This document shows positions 55,441 to 64,000 of a stretch of DNA of 64,000 nucleotides, piece after piece. The stretch is from Bradyrhizobium symbiodeficiens (lineage in GTDB: Bacteria > Pseudomonadota > Alphaproteobacteria > Rhizobiales > Xanthobacteraceae): assembly GCF_002266465.3 (NCBI RefSeq), contig NZ_CP029427.2, positions 4,900,501-4,964,500 of the forward strand, read 5' to 3'. The translations under genes and the position numbers were made by a program. The notes under the pieces were generated by a model. That model worked only from the letters and a program-made list of their open reading frames with translations, was not told the origin of the DNA and made no database searches. Position 1 is the stretch's first letter; every line of letters begins with the position of its first letter.

Positions 55441-57720
55441 TTAACGGAGCAGCTGGAGCACGCTCTGCTGCGAGGTGTTGGCCAGCGACAGCGCGGAGAC
55501 CGCGATCGACTGGCGGGTCGACAGCGCCTGGCTGTTGGCCGCCTCGACATTGGTGTCGGCCAGCGTCAGGTTGGACGAGCCGGTCTGCAGCACGTTGATC
55601 AGGTTCTTGTTGAAGTCCTGGCGGATCTGCACCACCGAGAGGTTCGAGCCGAGGCTGGAGGCTTCCGAGCGCAGCGTGCTCGACGCGGCGTTCAGGTTGG
55701 TGAGCACCCTGTTGGCGGCGGCGTTGTCAATGAAGTCGACACCGACGGTCAGCGCAGCGAGGCCCAGACCCTTGGAGTTGTAGGTCACGCCGGTGATGTT
55801 CAGGCTCGACTTGCCGGTCTCGTCGAACACCAGCTTGAGCTGATCGCCGTTCAAGAGGTTGACACCGTTGAACGAGGAGTCCTGCGAGGTCGTGTCGATC
55901 TGGTTCAGGATGTTGTTGTACTGAGCCACCAGATTGGCACGGGCCGTCTGCGCAACGCCATCCTGGACGGGGTTGGAAGCCGTCGAGAAGGTCAGCGCCG
56001 AAGTGAGCGTGCCGCCGATCGCACCACCGGCGGTCGTCGAGCCGAGAGTCGAGGACGCGTAGTCGTTGGAGGCCGTAATGGTCAGCAGGCCGTTGGCGTC
56101 GATCGTGGCTGCCAGGTTATTGGCCTGAAGCTTGGTGTTGAGCTGATCGAGCGTCTTGACCGTGCCATTGGTGCCGTCGCCGAAGGTGACGTTGACCGCC
56201 GTGCCGCCGTTGAAGGAGGAGAAGGTCAAGGTCTTGCCGGCGATGCCGCCGATGCCCGAAGTGCGGGCCGCGGTGAACGCGGTCGCGTTGCCGGTGTTGC
56301 CGGCGAGGCCGAACACATTCAACGCATTGCCGGTGCCGGTGATCGACAGGTCGGCATTGACGCCGGTCGAGAGTTTGAGCTGACCGGACGTATTGATCGT
56401 CGAGTTCGACTGGCCGGTCGCGGTCGCAAGCGTCGCGGTGCCGTTGGCGTTGACCGTCGCGGTCTGCACGCCGGTGGCAAGGTCGATCGCCTTCAGCACG
56501 TCGTTGACCGTGCCGCCCTGCAGATAGACCGTCGAGTTGCCGTTGCCGTCGGTGACGACCGCACCGCTCGCACCATAACCGCTCGGAACGCTCGGAGCAC
56601 CGGTCGTGCCCGGGGTCGGCGCGTTCTTGAAGGTGATGACGTGACCGTCGACGTTCAGCGTCGAACCGTCCGTGATCGTCGCACCCAGCGAGCCCGCGCT
56701 CGTGGTCCGTTCGACGTTGATGGCGGCATTGCCTGCACCCGTAGACGTCGTCAAGCCGAGAGCCTTGAGCAGGTCGGCCTTGCCGGTGAGGTCCAGATCC
56801 GCACCCGTCGAGCTCTTCAGCGTGACGGCGCCCGCACCAACGCTTGAAGCGGTCTGGTTGACGCTCGTCGCGATCGTCGCAGCACCCGCGCTGATGGATA
56901 CCGTCTTCACGCCGCTGGCCAGATCGACCGCGGTCAAGAGATCGGCGACGGTCGCAGCCGGGGTACCGGCGGTGCCGAGATAGACGGTGGTGTTGCCGTT
57001 GCCGTCGGTGACGAGATTGCCGCTGACGCCCGAACCGGACGCAACCGCCGTCGACGCCGGCGCAGTGCCGCTGCGGAACGTGATGGTCTTGCCGTTCACG
57101 GTCAGCGTGTCGCCGTCGGCCGGCTGGGCGTTGCTGGCCAGGCCAGTCGCGGTCGTGCCGTTGGTGGCGATCAGGGTGATGGTGCCGGTCAGAGCGGTGG
57201 TGCCGTCGCCGGCCGTTCCCGCGGTGCCCGTGAAGGTGCCGATGGTGGCGCCGAGGGTCGTGGTGCCGTTCGCCGCCGTGGTGCCGCCGGCCGTGCCGTT
57301 ATACAGCACGTTGCTGCTCGCGGTCGCGCTGGCGAAGCTCGTCGTGCCGCGCAGATCGGCCGCGGTTGCGCCTGCGATCGTGGTGGAGACGTTGGACTTG
57401 GTGGAGTAACCGACCGTGGTCTGCAGCGCCTGGTTGGCGATCGACTTGGCGCTGTCGATCAGCTTCTGCAGCGAGGTCAGGCCCGTGTTGGCGGCCTGCA
57501 GCACCTGCACGCCGTTGGCGATACCGTCGAGCAGGTTGTTGATGTCGCTGGCGCGGTTGTCGAGCGACTGGGCGGTGAAGAAGTTGGTGGGATTGTCCAG
57601 GGCCGAGTTGACGCTTCTGCCGGTCGACAAACGGTTCTGTGTGGTGGCGAGAAGATCGGCGGTGGACTGGAGAGAGAGCAGGTTCTGGCGAACCGACGCA
57701 GAGAGAACAATACCGGACAT
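55441..57720 (-). CDS. fliC: Flagellin, 759 residues (second of four)
   Basis: Full flagellin: D0/D1 helices at residues 1-110 and about 585-759. The centre carries two related modules at about residues 202-323 and 351-472. Each starts DGxTLxVxG and contains TDGNGNxTVYL and a segment like AVDLASGVKT, ending with LGL. Nearly identical over long stretches to the third and fourth genes. Ribosome site AAGGG lies close to the ATG. The 57721-58061 region upstream has no gene; it holds the GTTAGC/TATGGTGAA motifs shared with the third flagellin. Confidence 0.97.
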   Translation of the reverse strand: MSGIVLSASVRQNLLSLQSTADLLATTQNRLSTGRSVNSALDNPTNFFTAQSLDNRASDINNLLDGIANGVQVLQAANTGLTSLQKLIDSAKSIANQALQTTVGYSTKSNVSTTIAGATAADLRGTTSFASATASSNVLYNGTAGGTTAANGTTTLGATIGTFTGTAGTAGDGTTALTGTITLIATNGTTATGLASNAQPADGDTLTVNGKTITFRSGTAPASTAVASGSGVSGNLVTDGNGNTTVYLGTAGTPAATVADLLTAVDLASGVKTVSISAGAATIATSVNQTASSVGAGAVTLKSSTGADLDLTGKADLLKALGLTTSTGAGNAAINVERTTSAGSLGATITDGSTLNVDGHVITFKNAPTPGTTGAPSVPSGYGASGAVVTDGNGNSTVYLQGGTVNDVLKAIDLATGVQTATVNANGTATLATATGQSNSTINTSGQLKLSTGVNADLSITGTGNALNVFGLAGNTGNATAFTAARTSGIGGIAGKTLTFSSFNGGTAVNVTFGDGTNGTVKTLDQLNTKLQANNLAATIDANGLLTITASNDYASSTLGSTTAGGAIGGTLTSALTFSTASNPVQDGVAQTARANLVAQYNNILNQIDTTSQDSSFNGVNLLNGDQLKLVFDETGKSSLNITGVTYNSKGLGLAALTVGVDFIDNAAANRVLTNLNAASSTLRSEASSLGSNLSVVQIRQDFNKNLINVLQTGSSNLTLADTNVEAANSQALSTRQSIAVSALSLANTSQQSVLQLLR

Positions 57721-57799
57721 GACTCTTTACCCTTCTGGCTTACGCGTCTTCGTTCGATCGCTTCTGGATCGAGTGACGGGGCCAGCGTGCCGCGACATG

Positions 57800-57850
57800 G
57801 CTAACAAAGGGTGAAGCGCGTGGGGCTCGCATAAGCGCCGGTTCACCATA
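57800..57850 (-). promoter_or_regulatory. Conserved upstream element of the second flagellin
   Basis: Minus strand: TATGGTGAAC, then CGCTTCACCCTTTGTTAGC, 80-130 bases before the start. The same two blocks at the same distance precede the third flagellin (60420-60470). Probably promoter or 5' leader. Confidence 0.5.
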
Positions 57851-57999
57851 ACGGAGCAGAAGGCGCCGGCACGATTCACAATGCCTCTGAAATCATTGGA
57901 AATTCCCGGCGCTTACGCTCCATTAACCATAACCGCTGGTTACTTTTGATGGTTACTTTTTCCGAGCGCCCCCTGCCCGTCGCGCAATCTCGCGCAGCC

Positions 58000-58032
58000 A
58001 AAAAGAAAGCGGCGGGACCGAAGCCCCGCCGC
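58000..58032 (-). terminator. Terminator of the third flagellin gene
   Basis: Minus strand: GCGGCGGG-GCTTCGGT-CCCGCCGC with a TTCG tetraloop, followed by TTTCTTTTT. Confidence 0.9.
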
Positions 58033-58061
58033 CGGATCTTGCTTGCGATGTGGTCCGTGAC

Positions 58062-60341
58062 TTAACGGAGCAGCTGCAGCACGCTCTGCTGCGACTGGTT
58101 GGCCAGCGACAGCGCGGAGACCGCGATCGACTGGCGGGTCGACAGCGCCTGGCTGTTGGCCGCCTCGACGTTGGTGTCGGCCAGGGTCAGGTTGGCCGAA
58201 CCGGTCTGCAGCACGTTGATCAGGTTCTTGTTGAAGTCCTGACGGACCTGCACGATGGTCAGGTTCGAGCCGAGAGCCGAAGCTTCCGAGCGCAGCGTGC
58301 TCGAGGCCGAATTCAGGTTGGTCAGCACCTTGTTGGTGGCAGCGTTGTCGATGAAGTCGACACCGCTGGTCAGCGCAGCAAGGCCCAGACCCTTGGAGTT
58401 GTAGGTCACGCCCGTGATGCTCAGGCTCGACTTGGCTGTCTCGTCGAACACCAGCTTGAGCTGGTCGCCGTTCAAGAGGTTGACACCGTTGAACGAAGAG
58501 TCCTGAGCCGTCGAGTCGATCTGCTGGAGGATGTTGTTGTACTGGTTGACCAGGTTGGCACGCGAGGTCTGGGCAACCGTATCCTGGACGGGGCTGGAAG
58601 CCGTCGAGAACGTCAGGGACGAGGTCAGCGTACCGCCGATCGCACCACCCGCGGCGCTCGAACCGATGGTCGAGGACGCGTAGTCGTTGGTGGTCGAGAC
58701 CGTCAGCAGGCCGTTGGCGTCGATCGTCGCCGTCAGGTTGTTGGCCTGAAGCTTGGTGTTGAGCTGATCGAGCGTCTTGACCGTGCCGTTGGTGCCGTCG
58801 CCGAAGGTGGCGGTGACCGCCGTGCCGCCGTTGAAGGACGAGAAGGTCAAGGTCTTGCCGCTGATGCCGCCGACGCCCGAGGTGCGGGCTGCGGTGAACG
58901 CGGTCGCCGTCCCGGTGTTGCCGGCAAGGCCGAGCGCATTCAGGGCGTTGCCGGTGCCGGTGACCGACAGATCGGCATTGACGCCGGTCGACAGCTTGAG
59001 CTGGCCGGAGGCGTTGATCGACGAGTTGGTCTGGCCGGTGGCGGTCGCAAGCGTCGCGGTGCCGTTGGCATTGACCGTCGCGGTCTGCACGCCGGTGGCA
59101 AGGTCGATCGCCTTCAGCACGTCGTTGATCGAGCCGCCCTGCAGATAGACCGTCGAGTTGCCGGCGCCGTCGGTGAGAACGTTACCGTTCGCACCGAAGC
59201 CGCTCGGAACGCTGGGAGCACCGGTCGAACCCGGGATCGGCGCGTTCTTGAAGGTGATGACGTGACCGTCGACGTTCAGCGTCGAACCATCCGCGATCGT
59301 CGCACCGAGCGAGCCCGAGCTCGTGGTCCGGTTGACGCTCACGGTGGCGTTGCCGCCGCCCACCGACGTGGTCAGGCCGAGAGATTTGAGCAGGTCGGCC
59401 TTGCCGGTGACGCTCAGATCCGCACCCGTCGAGCTCTTCAGCGTGACGGCGCCCGCACCAACGCTCGAAGCGGTTTGGTTGACGCTGGTGGCGAGCGTCG
59501 CAGCACCCGCGGTGATGGAGGCCGTCTTGACGCCGCTGGCCAGATCGACCGCGGTCAACAGATCGCTGACGGTCGCAGCCGGGGTACCGGCAGTGCCGAG
59601 ATAGACCGTGGTGTTACCGCTGCCGTCGGTGACGAGGTTGCCGCTGACGCCCGAACCGGACGCAACCGCAGTCGACGCCGGAGCAGAACCCGAGCGGAAG
59701 GTGATGGTCTTGCCGTTCACCGTCAACGTGTCGCCGTCGGCCGGCTGGGCGTTGCTGGCCAGGCCAGTCGCGGTCGTGCCGTTGGTGGCGATCAGGGTGA
59801 TGGTGCCGGTCAGGGCCGTGGTGCCGTCGCCGGCCGTTCCCGCAGTGCCCGTGAAGGTGCCGATGGTGGCGCCGAGGGTCGTGGTGCCGTTCGCCGCAGT
59901 GGTGCCGCCGGCGGCGCCACTATACAGCACGTTGCTGCTCGCGGTCGCGCTGGCGAAGCTCGTCGTGCCGCGCAGGTCGGCCGCCGTCGCACCGGAGATC
60001 GTGGTCGAGACGTTGGACTTGGTGGAGTAGCCGACCGTGGTCTGCAGCGCCTGGTTCGCGATCGACTTCGCAGAGTCGATCAGCTTCTGCAGCGAGGTGA
60101 TGCCGGTGTTGGCGGCCTGCAGCACCTGCACGCCGTTGGCGATGCCGTCGAGCAGGTTGTTGATGTCGCTGGCGCGGTTGTCGAGCGACTGTGCGGTGAA
60201 GAAGTTGGTGGGATTGTCCAGGGCCGAGTTGACGCTCTTGCCGGTCGACAGACGGCTTTGGGTGGTGGCGAGAAGATCGGCGGTGGACTGGAGGGAGAGC
60301 AGGTTCTGACGAACCGACGAGGAGAGAACAATACCGGACAT
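58062..60341 (-). CDS. fliC: Flagellin, 759 residues (third of four)
   Basis: Same layout as the second gene, with identical ends (SGIVLSSSVRQNLL at the start; SLANQSQQSVLQLLR at the end) and the same two central modules. Differences concentrate in the variable centre (for example TTSVGGGNATVSVNRTTSSG against TTSTGAGNAAINVERTTSAG). The shared long identical segments suggest recent duplication or gene conversion. Followed by a terminator with a TTCG loop. Confidence 0.97.
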   Translation of the reverse strand: MSGIVLSSSVRQNLLSLQSTADLLATTQSRLSTGKSVNSALDNPTNFFTAQSLDNRASDINNLLDGIANGVQVLQAANTGITSLQKLIDSAKSIANQALQTTVGYSTKSNVSTTISGATAADLRGTTSFASATASSNVLYSGAAGGTTAANGTTTLGATIGTFTGTAGTAGDGTTALTGTITLIATNGTTATGLASNAQPADGDTLTVNGKTITFRSGSAPASTAVASGSGVSGNLVTDGSGNTTVYLGTAGTPAATVSDLLTAVDLASGVKTASITAGAATLATSVNQTASSVGAGAVTLKSSTGADLSVTGKADLLKSLGLTTSVGGGNATVSVNRTTSSGSLGATIADGSTLNVDGHVITFKNAPIPGSTGAPSVPSGFGANGNVLTDGAGNSTVYLQGGSINDVLKAIDLATGVQTATVNANGTATLATATGQTNSSINASGQLKLSTGVNADLSVTGTGNALNALGLAGNTGTATAFTAARTSGVGGISGKTLTFSSFNGGTAVTATFGDGTNGTVKTLDQLNTKLQANNLTATIDANGLLTVSTTNDYASSTIGSSAAGGAIGGTLTSSLTFSTASSPVQDTVAQTSRANLVNQYNNILQQIDSTAQDSSFNGVNLLNGDQLKLVFDETAKSSLSITGVTYNSKGLGLAALTSGVDFIDNAATNKVLTNLNSASSTLRSEASALGSNLTIVQVRQDFNKNLINVLQTGSANLTLADTNVEAANSQALSTRQSIAVSALSLANQSQQSVLQLLR

Positions 60342-60419
60342 TGAGTGTTACCCTTCTGGTACGCAACGCAACAAACTTCGATTAGGATTAATCGATGGCC
60401 GGGACGGTGAACGTTGTGG

Positions 60420-60470
60420 GCTAACAAAGCATGAAGCGTGTCGCGCCAGTCCTTGCTCGGATTCACCATA
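60420..60470 (-). promoter_or_regulatory. Conserved upstream element of the third flagellin
   Basis: Minus strand: TATGGTGAAT and CGCTTCATGCTTTGTTAGC at 79-129 bases before the start; paired with 57800-57850. The rest of 60342-60699 shows no gene. Confidence 0.5.
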
Positions 60471-60637
60471 CGCGCGTTCGTAGTCGAGTCGTGCTCGCTT
60501 ATATCGTCATGATAGAATGATGCTTTTTGGTGCACCGGCGAGGCGTTTGCGACTTGTCAACCATAACTCAGAGTGAGCAATTGGCTGCATCTGGAGGCCT
60601 GGCCTCCACTCGCCGAGCGGCACTCTGATGCCGCCGC

Positions 60638-60670
60638 AAAAAGAAAGCGGCGGGGCCGAAGCCCCGCCGC
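60638..60670 (-). terminator. Terminator of the fourth flagellin gene
   Basis: Minus strand: perfect 10-base stem GCGGCGGGGC / GCCCCGCCGC around TTCG, followed by TTTCTTTTT. Confidence 0.92.
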
Positions 60671-60699
60671 CGGATCTTGCTTGCGATGTGGTCCGCTTA

Positions 60700-62979
60700 T
60701 TAGCGGAGCAGCTGCAGCACGCTCTGCTGCGACTGGTTGGCCAGCGACAGCGCGGAGACCGCGATGGACTGGCGGGTCGACAGCGCCTGGCTGTTCGCCG
60801 CTTCGGTGTTGGTGTCGGCCAAGGTCAGGTTGGACGAACCGGTCTGCAGCACGTTGATCAGGCTCTTGTTGAAATCCTGACGAACCTGCACCACCGAGAG
60901 GTTCGAGCCGAGGCTCGAAGCTTCCGAGCGCAGCGTGCTCGACGCGGCGTTCAGGTTCGACAGCACCTTGTTGGTCGCGGAGTTGTCGATGAAGTCGACA
61001 CCGCTGGTCAGCGAGGCAAGGCCGAGACCCTTGGAGTTGTAGGTCACGCCGGTGATGCTCAGGTTCGACTTGCCGGTCTCGTCGAACACCAGCTTGAGCT
61101 GGTCGCCGTTCAGCAGGTTGACGCCGTTGAACGAGGAGTCCTGCGAGGTCGTGTCGATCTGGTTCAGGATGTTGTTGTACTGAGACACCAGATTGGCACG
61201 CGAGGTCTGGGCAACCGTATCCTGGACGGGGCTGGAAGCCGTCGAGAACGTCAGCGACGTGGTCAGCGTGCCGCCGATCGCACCACCCGCGGCGGTCGAC
61301 CCGATCGTCGAGGACGCGTAGTCGTTGGTGGTCGAGACCGTCAGCAGCCCGTTGGCGTCGATCGTCGCGGACAGGTTGTTGGCCTGAAGCGCCGAGTTGA
61401 GCTGGTCGAGCGTCTTGACCGTGCCGTTGGTGCCGTCACCGAAGGTGACATTGACCGCCGTGCCGCCATTGAAGGAGGAGAAGGTCAAGGTCTTGCCGCT
61501 GATGCCGCCGACGCCCGAGGTGCGCGCCGCGGTGAAGGCGGTCGAGGTCCCAGTGTTGCCGGCGAGGCCAAGCGCATTCAGCGCATTGCCGGTGCCGGTG
61601 ACCGACAGATCGGCGTTGACGCCGGTCGAGAGCTTGAGCTGGCCCGAGGCGTTGATCGACGAGTTGGTCTGGCCGGTGGCGGTCGCAAGCGTCGCGGTGC
61701 CGTTGGCGTTGACCGTCGCGGTCTGCACGCCGGTGGCAAGGTCGATCGCCTTCAGCACGTCGTTGACCGTGCCACCCTGCAGATAGACCGTCGAGTTACC
61801 GGCGCCGTCGGTGAGGACGTTGCCGCTCGCACCGAACCCGCTCGGAACGCTGGGAGCACCGGTCGAACCCGGGATCGGCGCGTTCTTGAAGGTGATGACG
61901 TGACCGTCGACGTTCAGCGTCGAGCCGTCCGCAATCGTCGCACCGAGCGAGGCAGAGCTCGTGGTCCGGTTGACGCTCACGGTGGCGTTGCCGCCGCCCA
62001 CCGACGTGGTCAGGCCGAGAGACTTGAGCAGGTCGGCCTTGCCGGTGACGCTCAGATCCGCACCCGTCGAGCTCTTCAGCGTGATGGCGCCGCCACCAAC
62101 GCTCGAAGCGGTCTGGTTGACGCTCGTCGCGATCGTCGCAGCACCCGCGCTGATGGATACCGTCTTCACGCCGCTGGCCAGATCGACCGCGGTCAAGAGA
62201 TCGGCGACGGTCGCAGTCGGGGTACCGGCAGTGCCGAGATAGACCGTGGTGTTGCCGCTGCCGTCGGTGACGAGATTGCCGCTGACGCCCGAACCGGACG
62301 GAACCGCAGTCGACGCCGGAGCTGCGCCCGAGCGGAAGGTGATGGTCTTGCCGTTCACCGTCAACGTGTCGCCGTCGGCGGGCTGGGCGTTGCTGGCGAG
62401 GCCAGTTGCCGTCGTGCCGTTGGTGGCGATCAGGGTGATGGTGCCGGTCAGGGCCGTGGTGCCGTCGCCGGCCGTTCCCGCGGTGCCCGTGAAGGAGCCG
62501 ATGGTCGCGCCGAGGGTCGTGGTGCCGCTCGCAGCAGTGGTGCCGCCGGCCGCGCCGCTATAAACGACGTTGCTGTTCGCAGTCGCACTGGCGTACGAGG
62601 TCGTGCCGCGCAGGTCGGCCGCCGTCGCACCCGAGATGGTCGCGGAGACGTTGGACTTGGTGGAGTAGCCGACCGTGGTCTGCAGCGCCTGGTTGGCGAT
62701 CGACTTGGCGCTGTCGATCAGCTTCTGCAGCGAGGTGATGCCGGTGTTGGCGGCCTGCAGCACCTGCACGCCGTTGGCGATACCATCGAGCAGATTGTTG
62801 ATGTCGCTGGCGCGGTTGTCGAGCGACTGCGCGGTGAAGAAGTTGGTGGGATTGTCCAGGGCCGAGTTGACGCTCTTGCCGGTCGACAGACGGTTCTGCG
62901 TGGTGGCGAGAAGATCAGCGGTGGACTGGAGGGAGAGCAGGTTCTGACGAACCGATGCGGAGAGGACGATGCCTGACAT
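60700..62979 (-). CDS. fliC: Flagellin, 759 residues (fourth of four)
   Basis: Same layout as the second and third genes, including the two central modules. The N-terminal D0/D1 segment is nearly the same as in the second gene, while part of the central region agrees with the third (TSVGGGNATVSVNRTTSS), a mosaic pattern that hints at gene conversion. Ribosome site AAAGG precedes the start. It is divergent from flbT with a spacer of 321 bases. Confidence 0.97.
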   Translation of the reverse strand: MSGIVLSASVRQNLLSLQSTADLLATTQNRLSTGKSVNSALDNPTNFFTAQSLDNRASDINNLLDGIANGVQVLQAANTGITSLQKLIDSAKSIANQALQTTVGYSTKSNVSATISGATAADLRGTTSYASATANSNVVYSGAAGGTTAASGTTTLGATIGSFTGTAGTAGDGTTALTGTITLIATNGTTATGLASNAQPADGDTLTVNGKTITFRSGAAPASTAVPSGSGVSGNLVTDGSGNTTVYLGTAGTPTATVADLLTAVDLASGVKTVSISAGAATIATSVNQTASSVGGGAITLKSSTGADLSVTGKADLLKSLGLTTSVGGGNATVSVNRTTSSASLGATIADGSTLNVDGHVITFKNAPIPGSTGAPSVPSGFGASGNVLTDGAGNSTVYLQGGTVNDVLKAIDLATGVQTATVNANGTATLATATGQTNSSINASGQLKLSTGVNADLSVTGTGNALNALGLAGNTGTSTAFTAARTSGVGGISGKTLTFSSFNGGTAVNVTFGDGTNGTVKTLDQLNSALQANNLSATIDANGLLTVSTTNDYASSTIGSTAAGGAIGGTLTTSLTFSTASSPVQDTVAQTSRANLVSQYNNILNQIDTTSQDSSFNGVNLLNGDQLKLVFDETGKSNLSITGVTYNSKGLGLASLTSGVDFIDNSATNKVLSNLNAASSTLRSEASSLGSNLSVVQVRQDFNKSLINVLQTGSSNLTLADTNTEAANSQALSTRQSIAVSALSLANQSQQSVLQLLR

Positions 62980-63208
62980 AACTCTGTTACCTTTCTGGTA
63001 AACGACGCTACTTTTACTCGTCTGCTTGGATCGAGAGTGACCCAGCGACCGGCGGACCGTGGCGCCGAGACCTCTAACGAAACATGAAATGAAACTCGCG
63101 CTTTCGCCGCCGTGCGCGTGATTCGGCCCCCGACGGCGCGCATATCGCTGCGCCGCCGCAGCGACGACCCCTTGAAAGCATTGAGCTTTTCCGAACGAAG
63201 ATCAGGAA

Positions 63209-63223
63209 TTTACAGCTCGTTAA
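63209..63223. promoter_or_regulatory. CtrA-like box (one mismatch) between the fourth flagellin and flbT
   Basis: TTTACAGCTCGTTAA fits TTAA-N7-TTAA with one change, 78 bases upstream of flbT. A TTTCATGTTTCGTTAGA block for the flagellin lies at 63073-63089. Confidence 0.45.
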
Positions 63224-63300
63224 CTAGTTGCGAGCGAGAATCACCACTTCAAAGGCCGCAACGAACGCTCGGTTACGAAAGCGTTGATGGAGAACAGGCA

Positions 63301-63741
63301 ATGGCTCTCAAGGTCGAGCTCAGACCGCACGAACGCATCATCGTCGGTAACTGCGTGATTACCAATACGGACCAGCGCGCTCGCCTCCTGATCGACGGCG
63401 ACAACGTGCCGATCCTGCGCGAGCGCGACATCCTCACGCCGGAGACCGCGGATTCGCCTGCGAAGCTCGTCTATCTGGCGGTCCAGCTCATGTACATCTC
63501 GCCGGATCCGCAGAGCCAGCACGGCACCTATTTCAACCTGGTGCGCGATATCGTCACCGCGGTGCCGAGCGCCTGGCCGATCATCGAGGGCATCAACAAC
63601 AACATCCTGAACGGCGACCTCTACCGGGCGCTGAAGGACGCCCGCAAGCTGATCGCCTATGAAGAGAAGCTGCGCAGCCAATTCGAGGCCACCCATCCCC
63701 TGACGGAAGCGGCCAAGGACGACGTGAGCTCCGCCGCCTGA
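63301..63741 (+). CDS. flbT: Flagellin post-transcriptional regulator FlbT
   Basis: The 146-residue protein shows the FlbT core (MALKVELRPHERIIVGNCVITN, RARLLIDGDNVPILRERDILTP, ALKDARKLIAYEEKL, by segments). FlbT binds the 5' leader of flagellin mRNA and limits or couples its translation to assembly. Its place beside the flagellins, opposite in direction, is typical. Followed by a strong bidirectional terminator. Confidence 0.96.
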   Translation: MALKVELRPHERIIVGNCVITNTDQRARLLIDGDNVPILRERDILTPETADSPAKLVYLAVQLMYISPDPQSQHGTYFNLVRDIVTAVPSAWPIIEGINNNILNGDLYRALKDARKLIAYEEKLRSQFEATHPLTEAAKDDVSSAA

Positions 63742-63768
63742 CGCGCGCATTCGCGCGCGCCCCGCGAA

Positions 63769-63807
63769 ACGACAACGGCCCCGGATCGCCTCCGGGGCCG
63801 TTGTCGT
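63769..63807. terminator. Bidirectional terminator between flbT and the decarboxylase gene
   Basis: A perfect 17-base stem (ACGACAACGGCCCCGGA with its complement) around a five-base loop, in the spacer of two convergent genes. No long T-run follows, so efficiency rests on stem strength. Confidence 0.75.
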
Positions 63808-63824
63808 CTCAGCCATGCACCCGG

Positions 63825-64000
63825 CTATTGCGCTGCGAGCGGCGGTGCCTCGACCTCGATCATTCCGTCGCCGCACCGCCGGCCGCCGAACTCCAGCACG
63901 GCTCCGACCAGCGCCTCGACGTCCGCCTCCTCGGTGCGGTGATTGACGATCGCGGCGCGGATCGCAAACCTGCCGCCCAGCGTCGTGCTCGAGGGCGCCG
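63825..64000 (-). CDS. PLP-dependent decarboxylase family protein, C-terminal fragment
   Basis: The last 58 codons of a gene that continues past the window are visible, ending at TAG (63825-63827). The stretch TTLGGRFAIRAAIVNHRT, then EEADVEALVGAVLEFG, is typical of the C terminus of aromatic-amino-acid/tyrosine decarboxylase-type group II enzymes. The frame is too short and lacks a start here, so only the family is offered. It converges with flbT. Confidence 0.7.
   Translation of the reverse strand, partial: APSSTTLGGRFAIRAAIVNHRTEEADVEALVGAVLEFGGRRCGDGMIEVEAPPLAAQ

Noticed and set aside
58050..62976. Long plus-strand frames (764 and 782 codons) opposite the third and fourth flagellins, and similar ones opposite the first two
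   Set aside because: They mirror the flagellin codons, are Arg/Gly/Val-rich without family similarity and lack ribosome sites. The low stop frequency is a by-product of high GC and repeated codons.
52934..62979. Repeated DNA in the flagellin block as a CRISPR or satellite array
   Set aside because: The repeats are full coding modules and paralogous genes, not short repeats with unique spacers.

Overview
The window looks like chromosomal DNA of a Bradyrhizobium or close relative. The reasons are high GC content, a flagellar cluster of alphaproteobacterial type (fliX, flaF, flbT, a motE-like gene, cckA) and four tandem flagellin genes of about 760 codons. Flagellins of that size are typical of the thick subpolar flagellum of bradyrhizobia. 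The dispersed palindromic repeats between genes also fit. The genus call is inference; no 16S or other marker gene is present.

Layout. Positions 1-6.9 kb hold ordinary genes: the end of ccoG (fixG), two divergent transglutaminase-like proteins, a GNAT-type transferase, a DsbA-like thiol oxidoreductase, an XRE regulator with a palindromic operator candidate, and a small membrane protein. Positions 6.85-10.73 kb form an accessory insert. It has 0.8 kb of gene-free repeat-like DNA, a tRNA-like remnant, and a two-gene operon whose first product carries the DUF4209/HEPN-type motif RNEIAHG. A broken REP-associated transposase fragment between perfect 35-bp inverted repeats follows. A diverged copy of the 3' end of the gene at 6451-6849 reappears at 10731, which marks the insert edges. 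Positions 10.9-25 kb hold housekeeping and secreted genes. They include a SET-domain protein, a TetR regulator with a carotenoid oxygenase (frameshifted) and an ispZ/yciB-type membrane operon under twin operators, class I fumarase, a LuxR-type regulator, a GST and a Tim44-like protein.

Positions 25-44.3 kb are flagellar. On the minus strand runs flgB-flgC-fliE-fliQ-fliR-flhB-cckA. fliO-fliP diverges from it. Also on the minus strand are fliL-fliM-DUF6468-motE and a 1256-residue TPR-type secreted protein (MotK candidate). flgF-flgG-flgA-flgH is on the plus strand. Positions 44.4-48.8 kb interrupt the cluster with a hydratase, dksA and two divergent SDR/HxlR pairs. Positions 48.9-63.8 kb return to flagella: fliX, flgI-flgJ-flgN, a FlaG-like gene, flaF, four flagellins and flbT. 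The window ends in the 3' end of a PLP-dependent decarboxylase.

How the genes work together. The flagellar genes supply export gate (FlhB, FliO-P-Q-R), rod and rings (FlgB, C, F, G, H, I, A, FliE), switch and stator accessories (FliM, FliL, MotE), chaperones and filament (FlgN, FlaF, FlbT, FliX, flagellins). TTAA-N7-TTAA sequences (CtrA-type boxes) lie before flgB/fliO, the large TPR gene and the first flagellin, with near matches before flgI/fliX, flaF and flbT. CckA, encoded at the end of the first operon, is the known top kinase for CtrA, so the cluster plausibly carries its own master regulator input. Two genes (fliO and the carotenoid oxygenase) carry apparent single-base frameshifts; these may be real or sequence errors.
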